A DNA stretch of 64,000 nt, from NCBI RefSeq assembly GCF_040954645.1, contig NC_092807.1, positions 56,151,739 to 56,215,738 on the forward strand, in the 5' to 3' direction. The notes under the pieces are model-generated. The model had not been told where the DNA came from. It ran no database searches and saw nothing but the letters and a program-made list of their open reading frames with translations. This document shows positions 45,384 to 57,749 of the stretch, piece after piece. The DNA comes from Diabrotica undecimpunctata. Lineage: Eukaryota; Arthropoda; Insecta; Coleoptera; Chrysomelidae. Position numbers and translations under genes: made by a program. Each line of letters starts with the position of its first letter. Positions within the stretch are counted from its first letter, which is position 1.

Positions 45384-46620
45384 TTTTTTTTTACAAAATA
45401 GTCGCATTAACCTCTGAGGTTATTAGCGACATATATACATATACATAAAATAATTTATTTACAAATCATAGATTTTGTTAAATACATACATTGGTATCTT
45501 ACTACAATCACATACATTGAATCAACTGTTTCCTCAAAAGTTAATATTTGCTTTTCGGAATTATTAGTGTTTCTACAGGTTTTATTGATATTTTTGTTTT
45601 TATTCTTTTTTGTTTCTGAGTTGGCTTTGAAAGTACATCGTCACTTGCTGATGTCTCAATCGGGGGTGATATTGCTTCAGATACAGTTCGTTTGGAGGAC
45701 GATTTAGATGTATTTTCTTCGTTGGATACGCTAAATAATTTTGGTGGTGGATTCTCTTTATTTTCATTAACCGAGAAAGAATTAATGTTTAAGCTGGGAG
45801 ATGAAGGGTGGTTGGTTAGTTATGATTATGTGAGATGATAGGGCTGATGAGGTGTATCAAGAGATGTTAGGTTGGTTGTAGATAATATTTTTGTTAGTGA
45901 CGTTGAATTATTTGATATGTTTCTAGACGTGCATGTTGTTAAAGGTGTAATAGCAGTTGTATCTGTTAAAGTCACTGTAGTAAATTCGTTTCTGTTTGAA
46001 AGTATAGCAGTTGGGACAGCTCTGTTTGAGTGATTTTAAATTTACTGAGCAACTACTAAAAATATGGCCATGTTGTTTGCAAAGGAAACATAAGTTGTCT
46101 AGTGTCAAAAAAATTCGATTGTTAGTATCTTCATTAGTTATTAAAATGGAGTCGGGAATTGAGCCTGTGGGTGGAGATACGTAAATATGTCAACGGAAAC
46201 TTAGTATATGTTTGTATTCAGGATTTTGGTTCCTATTCGCAAAAATGACATTGATGAAGTTGGTTTTAGCCCTAAGATCAGCAGTTCGTTTTCTATTACC
46301 TTATGTGGGATAGTGGGAGAAACATTGGATATTAGGAGTCTTTCATTTAGAGTAATTAGTCTACGGACTTGAATTTGTATATTGTTTACAGTGATGAAAC
46401 CTCTGCTGTTTAAAAAAAAGCATCTACGACTTGTGGTTGAGAAATAAATGCAGATACGATTGTTGGTGATTCTTGATAAAAAAAGAATGTGTTTTGTACT
46501 AACTAGAGATTCTACCGCTAACAGGTATTCTTCTAATTTAACAGCGTTAAGAGAATTAAAAACTATTGCTTGTAGCTTGAATGGATAGATCGGTTCTTGT
46601 TGTTTGCTGGCTGCAGCTGA
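45384..46620 (-). pseudogene. R1/I-type LINE gag followed directly by a 3' end (no ORF2)
   Basis: Minus-strand text YPFKLQAIVFNSLNAVKLEE, TKHILFLSRITNNRICIYFS, RRLITLNERLLISNVSPTIP, then NRIFLTLDNLCFLCKQHGHI with CxxCxxxGHxxxxC, is the gag of insect R1/I-like LINEs. Several frameshifts. A Ser/Thr/Lys-rich C-terminus (NENKENPPPKLFSVSNEENT) ends near 45555. Only about 170 bp follow, and they contain a perfect-arm hairpin (45401-45430) and a 9-A tail (45384-45392). No nuclease or RT is present. Either ORF2 was deleted or this is a gag-only derivative. Confidence 0.72.
45401..45430 (-). repeat. 3'-end stem-loop of the gag-only element
   Basis: GTCGC...GCGAC and AACCTC...GAGGTT pair in the 30-bp word starting GTCGCATTAACCTCTGAGG, followed 8 bp later on the minus strand by the A tail. 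RT recognition of a 3' hairpin is known for several LINEs, so it may be a template signal. Confidence 0.7.
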
Positions 46621-46789
46621 GTAAGATAGAAATTTTTGTGATGTGGATTACGATAATAATTCATCGCTATGATTTGTGACGTCAAATTCCATTTATCAAC
46701 AACATGTGATTTCCCTAAGTACTGACCTGTTCCGCTTCGGGTTTTGGTAATTGTCTTTAACGACAAAAAACTGGTGGCGATTAATGACT

Positions 46790-47760
<971 letters not shown>

Positions 47761-48297
47761 TTTTTCTTTTTCTTTTCTTTTTTTTAACGAGACGAAAATC
47801 CTATTTAGCATGACTAGAAAAATCGGGACGGGTGTAGTAACCTTGCGATATTTTATACCATATTATAAGTACATCATATACATGTATACGGTGTAGGTAA
47901 AAGTTTATGCTCGGTATAGTAGAATTTAACCGGATATCTAACTCAGATATAAAATCATATTTTTAGCGGATAGACAAAGATAACAATCATATTGTCCCTT
48001 TGTCTCCTCTCTACATTCCTCATACACGCCCATTATTACGACGATTATTTCCGATCCAGCTTATACCTAAGAAACAGCGGCAAGGTTGCCTTATTAAATA
48101 TTTTAACTCAACATTGAATTGATTCAACAAATTGGCGATCAGTGGCGCGGTTATATTGCCATTTAAAACTGGATGATGATATTAAAAAAGAAACACTAAT
48201 TGACACACATAGATAATTTTGGCAACATCGCCATTTGTCAATCCTCTTCAATAGCAAACTGCGTACTAGACAGGCTGAATGCTATGCTATGTATTTT

Positions 48298-49110
48298 AGA
48301 GGTGGGTCGTTGACGTTTGTATCATTAACGAAACTGAACCGTTTGACGTAAACAAGTAACTAAATAAAAAACTAGTTAAATTATTCAACTAGTTGGTTGT
48401 TTACCATTAGTTTCAAATAAGCGAGTACGTAAACAAACATAGTGGCTATTATCGTTTACGTGTATATGTAATGAAGTGAAAGAAACTAACGAAGGATATA
48501 TTTATTATAACTTAAAAAATAAATTAAACAATGCAAATAGTAAATAGTACTTACATTTACATTACACATAATTAATAAATCGCGAATCGTCTAAATTGAC
48601 ATTTAAAAACATAAGATTTTCCACTTTACTTGTTGTTAACCCTGTTCTTCTTTGATTTAAAATTAAACCAGATTTTGAACATGTGTTCACAAGGAACAGA
48701 TGTTGCTACAATATTACAATATTTTATGAATATGGATATGGATATACATGGTGATGGTTTTTCCACCGCTGTGATGGACAGTTCCAATCTCCGTTCGAAT
48801 TTTTTCTGGGTAATATATCATCAGACAAATACAGGTCGACTTTTTTTATAGCTCTCATACAGGTGTATGTTTAGATGAGTCATGTATAATAAACTCATCA
48901 AAAATACACCATGGATTTAAGTCATCTTTATCGGTTTCTTTTTCTTGTACTGGTTGATTTTTAATAGTACAATCTTCTTTTTCTTTAATTATAGAAGTAA
49001 CCAGCTTCTTAACTCTTTCTTTTGTTTTTTTAGCTTCATCTTTACCAGAAAATCCCTGAATTTTATATCGTTTTTTGTCGTTAACGAATCTACGATTTCT
49101 CACTGGGATG
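48298..49110 (-). pseudogene. hAT transposase, C-terminal part, with 3' terminus
   Basis: Minus strand: FSGKDEAKKTKERVKKLVTS, NPWCIFDEFIIHDSSKHTPV, then in shifted frames ISIFIKYCNIVATSVPCEHM and FKSKKNRVNN, the hAT dimerisation domain (normally VPCERxFS). Plus-strand AGAGGTGGGTCGTTGACG at 48298 fits a hAT terminal repeat (CAGAGGTGGGC type), placing the element's 3' end here. The matching N-terminal and middle parts are on the opposite strand at 49498-50230. Confidence 0.8.
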
Positions 49111-49497
49111 GCAACTAGTTGATGGTTGATTAAAAAAAACTCCGTTTTGTGTAGACGTAAACAGAGTAGCCACGAACACTTTACGTCGACGAGGACGATT
49201 AGTTGATCTGAGAGACTACTATAAAACTAAAAATAGCATGCGACTCTTTCGGGACGGTGGACAGTCGGGCGAACGGTTGACATTGAAAATAAAATAACTA
49301 GGTAATATAACTAGGATCTGCATTTTCGATTTCAAATCTTTATTGATAGTTCGTCAATGGATTTATTTATTGTAAATATTTAATTAAGAAGTATTTTTCT
49401 TAGTCAAAATTATTTACCTGGTATAAGAATAATAATTTTATTTTCAAAAAATGCATATTTGTAGAAGATATGCTTCACTCTCCGCTGCTTCACTTTT

Positions 49498-50230
49498 ATG
49501 CTCCACTTTCTGAATATTGCAATGATTGAAACTTCTCCTGATGCATTTCTGTCTGTTCCGACTACTTCTACTACAAGTACTGACATACTGCCAACGCCAC
49601 CCAAGCGTCAAATGGTGATGAATACTTCCATTAATAAAAATATTAGTTTAGAACAAAAGAAAAAAATAGATATGGATTTAAACCTATGCATAGACTCGTT
49701 TCATCCATTTTCCATTGTTAAAGGACGAGCTTTTAAAAAAGTTTACAAGGTAGATTCCTGGATATAAACTGCCAACAAGAAAAACTTTGTCAGGTTGATT
49801 ACTTCAGGAATGTTATATCAAAACTGAGCAAATTGTTAGGGCACAAGTTGTTAAAGTAGTAGAAAATATCTGTATTACTACTGACTTTTGGACATCTGGA
49901 GTAATTAAGAGTGTCAAAGCATTAACAGGACATTATTTAACCGAAAATTTCAAATATAAAATGGTTTTATTAGGTTGCTGCGATTTTTCTGGAAACCATA
50001 ATTCATAAAACATCGCTTTTGAAATTAGTGAAATTATTAATCAGTGGGGTCTAAAAGGAAAAGTAAATTTTGCAGTAACTGATAATGCATCAAATATGGT
50101 CAAAGCTATTAAAAATGTTTTGGTATGGAAATATTTAGGTTGTTTTGTTCATACGTTAAATTTATTGGTGAAGGACGCACTTAAATGCTGTCGTGTACAA
50201 ATAGATAAAATAAAGAAAGTTTTTTTTTTC
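49498..50230 (+). pseudogene. hAT transposase, N-terminal and middle part (opposite strand)
   Basis: Plus-strand frame: SLEQKKKIDMDLNLCIDSFH, PFSIVKGRAFKKVYKVDSWI, then in other frames VVENICITTDFWTSGVIKSV (first catalytic Asp region) and VNFAVTDNASNMVKAIKNVL (second Asp). It ends with CFVHTLNLLVKDALKC before breaking off at 50230. This is the Ac/hobo-type hAT core up to the LNL helix. The C-terminal continuation is absent downstream and present inverted upstream, so an inversion or two partial copies are implied. Confidence 0.82.
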
Positions 50231-50327
50231 AACATTTCGGAATGTTGGAACACAGGAAACTCGGTGGAACTCCAAATACTAAAAAAAAAATCGGTTGCCT
50301 GTAAAGTCGGTTTTGCGGGCGAAGATT

Positions 50328-50707
50328 TTACGTGACAACGTCTTTTTCTCGGTAGAATATTTATTGATATAAATATTATTAAATTGCACAATAGGAACAA
50401 GGAATTGAATGAAAATAAGAATTGCACAAATTTTAACTATAGAAATATATTTTGTTTACTAAAACATTGTACATGTAAACTTAAACTTAACTAATTTCTA
50501 TTTGAGTGATTCAACGCGCCTAATTCTCTAGTGCTGCGCGCGCAGCGGACCGATCATGTTTGAGTGGGAGAGAGACGCAAGGCATTCGCCGGTCCGGCGG
50601 GCCTCTCTCTCGTTCGGTGACTCATCGTAACAGACGTGAGCGGGCGTTACACTTTTTCATGAGTGACTCCGAGCCACAACCTAATTTAAGACGTTGTCAC
50701 GTCAAAA
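50328..50707. mobile_element. GC-rich non-autonomous TIR element
   Basis: TTACGTGACAACGTCTT at 50328-50345 and the inverted AAGACGTTGTCACGTCAA at 50688-50705 bound 380 bp. The right half (50513-50690) is strikingly GC-rich for this window and contains GCTGCGCGCGCAGC and GCCGGTCCGGCGGGC palindromes. No transposase inside. The left half is plain AT-rich. Superfamily not recognised. It lies at the broken 3' end of the hAT fragment. Confidence 0.65.
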
Positions 50708-50989
50708 CAACAGGTCAAATAAAACCAATAAGTTTGGCAACGTTGAACTTCCATTTCTTTTATTATTTCCAGTAATGCATTTTCGACGCTATAAGTGGAG
50801 GACCTAATATACCTCTCTCTTTTTCAACAGGTGTTTCTCACTCCATCTCACATAACGTTCATACCTTACCATAAACTTTTACCTACACTGTATACACATA
50901 AGAATTGTATATTGTAATATATTTTTACATAACAACTCGAGAACGACTACATTAATTTGGCTAATTTTATTTTTACATATTTATAGGAA

Positions 50990-51840
50990 ATAAATGAAAA
51001 TAAGTTAAATAAAATTAAACAAAAATAAATTAAATTTAATTAAATTAAATATTAGTAAACAACGTTATTTAAAATTAAATAAAATTAAATAAAAATAAAT
51101 GAAATTAAAAAATTACATAAACTTTTAAAAGCTTAATGAAAATTAAATAAATAAAAATAAATGAAAAATTATAAGAAATCATAACAAATACAAAATAAAA
51201 AACATGTATAAAAAGTTAGACATTATATAACTAAAATGATGTTATATATACATATAAAAGTTAATTAAAAAAAATTACAAAAAAAGTTACAAAAAATTTA
51301 AAAAAATTATAAAAAATCATAAAAAATTATAAAAATTTATAATATAAAATTATATAAAATGAAATTAAATTAGTTAAAATTTAATAAAATTAAATAAAAA
51401 ATAATATATAAATAAAATATAATACAAAAAATTAGGCAAAAAATAAAAATTCTAAAAATTACAAAATATTACAAGAAAAACCTGAAATATAAAAAATCAT
51501 AAAAAATTATAAAAAACTAAAAAATTATAACAAAATATACAAAAATTATAAAAATCATATAAAAGTAAATAAAATTATAATATAAAATTAAATAAAGTTA
51601 AATAAAATTAAATAAACTAAATAGAATTATATAAAATTTAATAAAAGTAAAAAATACATATTATAAAAATTGAAGTAAAATATCAAAATTCTAAAAAATA
51701 TGAAAATTTATTAAAAATTAAAATTTTCAAAAATTGCAAAATATTACAAAAAATTATAAAAGATTATTCAAAAAGTATAAAAAATTATAAAAATTATAAA
51801 ATAATATAAAAAATAAAACAAAAATTACATAAAATTAAAA
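50990..51840. repeat. Nearly pure A/T low-complexity tract, A-rich strand
   Basis: About 850 bp of AAATTAAATAAA-, AAAAATTATAAAAA-type words with very few G or C. A clearly exceeds T on the plus strand. It is not a simple-period microsatellite. No ORF of note. Confidence 0.85.
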
Positions 51841-51976
51841 AAAAAAGTGTGTTCATGAACCAAACTCTTTGCGCTTTTATTAAAAGGTGACAAACCTCGG
51901 TCATAAAACTATCGGCTGCCGACAACAAAAGTATGCCAAATTTTGCAGGGTGTATCAAGATATTTAAGTATGTAAA

Positions 51977-52302
51977 CAAAGAGTAGCAGATCAATACCGA
52001 GTAATTATAAGAAAAAATATCTTATCCAAGAAACCAGACGAAATACTATCAAAAGGGAAGTCAATCAGAACATTATTAAACAAAAGGTAGTTTTAAATCA
52101 AGTTCCTAAGAAAATATATGAGCAGATTTCTGAGCTTGCCATACGACCAGCTCGACTTGATAACACAGCAGAAGTCAATCAGAACATTATTAAACAAAAG
52201 GTAGTTTTAAATCAAGTTCCTAAGAAAATATATGAGCAGATTTCTGAGCTTGCCATACGACCAGCTCGACTTGATAACACAGCAGAACAACGAGTTGCTA
52301 GA
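51977..52302 (+). CDS. Unrecognised coding-like frame containing a 114-bp duplication
   Basis: An open frame of about 108 codons without its own ATG reads RSIPSNYKKKYLIQETRRNT, then a 38-residue block (EVNQNIIKQKVVLNQVPKK... to ...RPARLDNTA) twice, then EQRVAR and a stop at about 52302. The duplicated unit is exactly 38 codons, so the frame is preserved. I do not recognise the family. KKIYEQISELA faintly recalls the Arg-Ile-x-x-Leu-Ala-x-Pro words of THEG-type repeat proteins, but that is too weak to name it. It could be an exon fragment of a host gene or a retrotransposon gag. Confidence 0.35.
52057..52284 (+). repeat. Perfect 114-bp tandem duplication
   Basis: 52057-52170 and 52171-52284 are identical at every base I compared. 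Identity at this level, among otherwise decayed sequence, points to a very recent duplication or to an assembly artefact. Confidence 0.95.
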
Positions 52303-52528
52303 TAGAATGGTAAGCGAAATGACATGTACAGTACAAAGTGGAACAAGTTTAGTTAAACAAACCTACTTAGCAGAACAACATTACTAAAAGTAAACTTTTC
52401 CAAGAAACTGGGTGCGCAATTGTAAATACCATTACAAATTGTAAACATTGAAATTCTAGCCAATCATGTCGTAGAAGCCCATATATTCAAATATTTACAT
52501 ATACATATTTACTGTGCAGCAGTAGGAA

Positions 52529-53120
52529 TTGTTTAAGGACATTAAAATCAAAACACGACGGGGTACTAATATCTGGAGGACAGGTAATGGAGTTGCACCT
52601 TGGGAAAAACATCTGCCAAGGAAAATTGAAACATTTCGTATTGACCAAATGGATCAAATCACAAAATATAATCGACGAATAACAAGTAAAATTGTAATCA
52701 GAAGAGATGAAGACATAAGCTAACAACTCACAATAGGATCCAGAAAACAACCCAGCGTACATTAAAACAAAAACTCTCCGTTTATACAGGCTGACTAAGA
52801 AGTTAGAAAATTGGTAACAACCGAAAATTTGACAATACGCTCTGTGAGAATGCCGAGAAGGCGTTCTATCGAAATGTTAATTCCACTGTAGAAAGTGCCA
52901 ATAAATCGTATGCAAGCCAAGAAGAAAAACATTAGTTTTGGGGGAAGTTAGCTTTCCACACCAGGATCGAAAATACGACGCACAACTGTCAATACTATGT
53001 TACTACTCAATACGAACCCTTTACTACTGCATAAATTTTAAATATTACTATAGAGTTTAAGAACGGAAAATCTCCTGGACGAGACTAGTTCGCACTACCT
53101 TGTTCCAGTGTTGTCTGATC
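52529..53120 (+). pseudogene. Possible R2/R4-type LINE leader fragment
   Basis: The frame reads KTRRGTNIWRTGNGVAPWEK, then HLPRKIETFRIDQMDQI. In later frames it gives FYRNVNSTVESANKSYASQ and FKNGKSPGRD near 53080. The W(K/R)TGNG...PW..R...KI and ..GKSPGxD pattern resembles the region before the RT in restriction-nuclease-type LINEs. The RT itself is absent. Recognition is by pattern only. Confidence 0.35.
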
Positions 53121-53231
53121 AAGATTAATAATTATAATAAATAAGATACATTTTAAAATATATCGTCCTTACCATTTCCAACTATCGAATTTAAAAAATC
53201 GGGTTTTTCAGATTCGGTAGTACTGAAATTG

Positions 53232-53945
53232 CTACATGTATATTTAAATACATCATGTTTTACCCCGATATTGAACATGTCAAAATGATATCCGACAATT
53301 GCGGTGGACAAAAGAAAACCTTTGATTTTTCTGCCATGTGTCAATATGTTGTTAATTGTCACCCAAATTTAAAAACAAATGACCATATGTTTTTTTTACC
53401 GGGTCACTCAGATATGGAATGTGATTCTGTCCTTTTAAAAATTGAATCTAAGTCAAAAAATTCTCCTGTATACACCCTTGAAGGATGGTAATAAATAATT
53501 ATAAGACTTGCACGCACTAAGCCATGCCCATTTGAACTGACATACCTACTTCATGACGACTCCTTACATTTCAACCAAATAAAGGTGATACATTGCACTA
53601 GAAAATAAAATAAAATCAAAGGACAAGCAAAACCAATATAAAAAGAAAATTAAGTACAAGGTGAAGAGCAAACAAGTAATGGAAATCAACTAGCATTGAC
53701 CGAAACTTTTTATCTCTTGAAACCAAACAAAAAAAGAGGCAAACAAAATAGTATAAACCCCGTTAAAGCATACGAAGAAAGGCTACCAGTCATGGGTGCG
53801 AAGAAAAAAACATCTTGTCGCTATGTGAACAAAACCTAATAACTAGGTTATACTACCAATATTTCCAATCTTTACCAACATCTAGTACTGCCAGAGATTA
53901 TCTTCCAGAACCTGACGCAACCGAAGACAATAAAAACGTTTAACT
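53232..53945 (+). pseudogene. DUF7869-type gene family relic 1
   Basis: The frame reads PDIEHVKMISDNCGGQKKTF, then FFLPGHSDMECDSVLLKIES. The SDNCGGQ(N/K) and GHSxMECDS boxes are hallmarks of an expanded, probably transposon-derived arthropod family annotated as DUF7869. Past a double stop at about 53490, text in other frames leads to KAYEERLPVMGAKKK and YYQYFQSLPTSSTARDYLPE, which ends at a TAA near 53945 and fits the family's C-terminus. Only the C-terminal half is present. The upstream half, present in relic 2 (59.8-61.6 kb), is missing here. Function of the family is not established. Confidence 0.75.
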
Positions 53946-53949
53946 GAAT

Positions 53950-54900
53950 ATTTAAAACTTTTAATTTACAATTATTTTACAACAATTGAAGGTCAGAACT
54001 GAGTATTTCAGGTATCTACAGGACGTGAAGTTCCATAATTATTATTGTATTGTGATTATTTTTAACTTTTATGTTTTATACATTTCTAATTACAAATGAT
54101 TTCTTTAAACATAATTTTCCGATTGTATCCTAGAACTTTAATTTGTAATTAAATGATTTGTAGTAAACTTTGTAAGAAAATTAAAATTATTTTAATTTTC
54201 CCCCTTTTCAATTAAGGGGAAAACAGGGACAATGCCCCTTATATGAATGTGTTAAAATTACACCAATATGAACTGTTGAAAATGCCATATTCGCAATTTT
54301 GAAACATTGAACCAAAACAAATAGTTGATTAACACAAAAAGCAAAGTAGCGAATGTGATTTTTTGAAAAAAAAAACGGCAAGCAGTTCAATTTTTTTATA
54401 AATCTAACAAGGAATAAATATTAAATATAAAAAATATAAAAATGTTTCCATTTGTCAAGGCGCTAATTAAGGATTCTCTAGAAAAGAGTTATCTTTCTTT
54501 CCTGAAAAGTACCACTTTTCACATTCGATAGTTGGAAATGGTAGGGACCTCTTCAAGAAATATAAATAACTTTTAAATAATACAAAATCACACTTAATTT
54601 TCAACAAAAAATTTACAATAATAACTACATTCATATCCTGATTGTGAATATCACTCTTCCCTTCAGGAACTTTCCCGTTACTCATTAAATAGTTGCAGTA
54701 AAACAATGATCACCTGTAACTAGATAACCATAATGGATTTTTATACTGTTATTTCTCAAATATTTGATAATATTCCTTGTACATGTAAATAAGATTATTT
54801 AATTTTTATTTTTCATTTAATTATTTAGTTAATTAATTGGAATTTACTATGAATAAATTGCACCGATATAATATTGGCATAATTTTATACCAAACAGCAC
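53950..54900. other. No gene recognised
   Basis: AT-rich, several short frames without motifs. Confidence 0.5.
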
Positions 54901-54903
54901 CCT

Positions 54904-56783
54904 AATACCGGTAGACTAGGCGGGATCTGTAGAAATTCAGACCATAATGGACATTTTCCATAGGAAGCTATTTTTTTGCTGGACTCCCTTCAGGATGTAC
55001 CCAATATCGATAATCACGATATGCGCCAGTCGCAAACCCTGTGCTAAACTTTTTATTTAACAAAATCTGAAAACAATTGAAAATTCTCATTTTATTGCTC
55101 CTATTTTTGTTTATAATTCGGAAAATATTGATCCTAGAAAAAAAATTATAACAAGTTAAAAGTTTCGTTATTCAATTTTACACAATATTTCGTTAGCTAG
55201 AAATTGAAATTTAATGTTTGTTGTTGAAAAAATAACAATAATTGAAAAAAAAAGTACAAAAAAATGAAGTTAATCCTTTAAATGTTTTCGACTTTCTAAA
55301 CTTGACTTACAAGCTCCATATTTCGCATAGAAAAACTTTTTAATATGTTTAAAACGTGTGCTTAAGTTTGTTAAGATCGGTCTTATAGGTTTTGCATAAT
55401 AATTTTGCAATTCAGCGTACTGGAAAAAAATAGCAAATTTTCAAATTTATAGTAGGCCCTAAATAAGCCTCTCAGATAGTTGAAAATTTTTTTACATATA
55501 AAGGAAGGCTCAAACTTTCAAACGCTTTTTGTAAAATTCAAATCGGTTTACTAGGAGAGCCTAGAAATTTTTTTAAAATTTTAAACATTTTTTAGGCTTA
55601 TAAACAAATTGAATAACTTTACGAGCTTTAAACATATCAATTTCAAAATTTAAAAGGTTGTGATACAACCTCAGCATTTTTTTATCAAGGAAAAAGCAAA
55701 ATTGTTAAATGGTTTTCAACAAATAATGATATGTCGCAAAAAGCAACCAGTTTTAATGAAAAAAGTGCCACTAAGGAAGAAATTAAACGCAGCGGATGTA
55801 AAATTATATCGGCATTGTATATGGGCCACTCAAAGTGCGATTTTACATTGAATAAAATTCGCTACTTGTGCTTTAAAAAAGGTTGCAAAAATAAAAATTT
55901 TCAATTGTCCATGCTCCACCAACACAATCTGCAGCTGAGCAACACTCGCTTCGTGTATATTTCCAAGTACAGCAGTGGCTTGGAAATAACCTGAATGCCA
56001 CTTTTTTTTAAAGAAGCGTCTTTTAATGTTCTTTAAGTGTATAAATTTTGAAATTGATATGTTTAAAGCTCGTAAAGGTATTTAATTTGTTTATAAGCCT
56101 AATATATATAAAAAACGTTTAAAAATTTAAAAAACTTTCTAGGCTCTCCTAGTAAAGTGATTTGAATTTTACAAAAAGCGTTTTTAAAGTTTGAGCCTTT
56201 CTTTATGTGTAAAGAAATTTGCAACTATCTGAGGGCCTTATTTAGGGCCTACTATAAATATGAAAATTTGCGATTTTTTTCCAGTAGGCTGGGTTGCAAA
56301 ATTATGATGCAAAACCTATCCGACCAATCTTAACAAAATTTAGCACACGTTTTAAACATATTAAAAGGTTTTTCTAGGCGGAATATGGAGCTTGTAAGTC
56401 AAGTTTAGAAAGTCGAAAACATTTAAAGGATTACTTCATTTTTTTGTACTTTTTTTCCAATTATTGCTATTTTTCAACAATAAACATTAAATTTTCAATT
56501 TATAGCTAACCAAATATTGTGTAAAATTGAATAACGAAACTTTTAACTAATTGTTTCTCTAGGATCAATATTTTCCGAATTATAAACGAAAATAGGAGCA
56601 AAAAAATGAGAAATTTTCAACTGTTTTTAGATTTTGTTAAATAAAAAATTTAGCACAGGGTTTGCGACTGGCGCATATCGTGATTATCAATATTGGGCTC
56701 ATCCTGAAGGGATTCCAGCAGAAAAATAGCTTCCTATGGAAAATGTCCAATCCAAAACAGATCCCGCCTAGACTACGGTTATT
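54904..56783. mobile_element. Foldback element with long inverted arms and a captured gene piece
   Basis: The left arm 54904-55651 and right arm 56041-56783 are reverse complements over about 745 bp with moderate divergence. Examples are ACTAGGCGGGATCTG near the left end against CAGATCCCGCCTAG near the right, and GAGCTTTAAACATATCAATT against AATTGATATGTTTAAAGCTC next to the loop. The loop (55652-56040) encodes part of an unrelated gene (separate entry). No transposase is present, so mobilisation must be in trans. No target duplication was identified. Confidence 0.9.
55656..55990 (+). pseudogene. Captured fragment of a GCDTTSA-family gene in the foldback loop
   Basis: The loop reads GCDTTSAFFYQGKSKIVKWF, SATKEEIKRSGCKIISALYM and then KIRYLCFKKGCKNKNFQLSM. 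A frameshift near 55912 then gives PPTQSAAEQHSLRVYFQVQQ and WLGNNL. GCDTTSA...GK and LPPTxxAAxxHxxRVYxQVQxWLG are signature words of a large family of uncharacterised arthropod proteins. The fragment is cut at both ends by the arms. It is a non-functional, transduced gene segment. Confidence 0.82.
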
Positions 56784-56789
56784 ATATTT

Positions 56790-57745
56790 TTATCATTTAG
56801 TTTTCTCTGTACCGTTGACAGTAAATCTTACTCTTATTTCTTTTACCTAATTTAAAATTGACTTACACAAGCAACATATGCAAGATTTTAAAAAATTTTA
56901 CCTTTGTGTAAAATAATTCATACTTTGATCCATTTAAATCTACTATTTAAATTCCGGAAATAAAAAAAACAGTCAGACTCGCAGCTATTGTTTTCTCATG
57001 AAGGTATTGTTGTATTCATGAATATATAATTAAAACCGCAACATAGAAATAATTACAATCTAACACCATTATATTTTTATATAGACACGCTTCTGCAACT
57101 CTTTTTCTATTTCCTCATTTAAATTACCGTTTGCATGAATAATTTATGGTTCTGAAACACGAAAATTTGAATGGACGGTTCGCTCTGACTGAGTGTAGGC
57201 AGATGTTTAATTTTCACTGCGGTTGCTTTAACAATCAAAAAGGTGCAATTAGTTTTTATTGAAATAAAAAATTTTAAAATTCAGCAAAGTAAACAAAGTG
57301 AGAATTTCTGGCAATTATAAAAAACTTAAGATAATATATACAAACAAAATCTTGGTAGACTTAGTAATTTTTTTTATACTTATTTTACACTTTTTTCATT
57401 CGAAAATCTAAATCACCAACATTTTGTAAAAACATGTTCTTAATTTATTTTAAGTAAAGCAGGAAAAAACTAAAAAAAAAACTTCGACTACAAATAGGTC
57501 ACACCTGACTGACCCCAGTCGACTTATGCAGAAGAATTAGTCGTCTAAGTGTCACACTTGGCTAAAGTGTTACACCATACTCATAGTCAAACCTGTTTTT
57601 TGGAATGTCAATGTTACCCAAAATGAAGGCAAGAGAATCAACTCAGTACCAACACAAAAAACTTACTTCGGTTATAACCAAAGTAATAAAATACCTAAAA
57701 GAGATTAACATATTGCATACATTATAAGAAAATATAACCTACATA
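56790..57745. other. No gene recognised
   Basis: AT-rich DNA without recognisable coding or repeats. Confidence 0.5.
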
Positions 57746-57749
57746 TACA

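Noticed and set aside
51977..52302. THEG-like testis protein exon
   Set aside because: Only a faint ELA-x-x-P resemblance, no second diagnostic feature, so no name was given.
54208..54720. 60-79 codon minus-strand ORFs
   Set aside because: No motif, AT-rich composition, and no supporting context.
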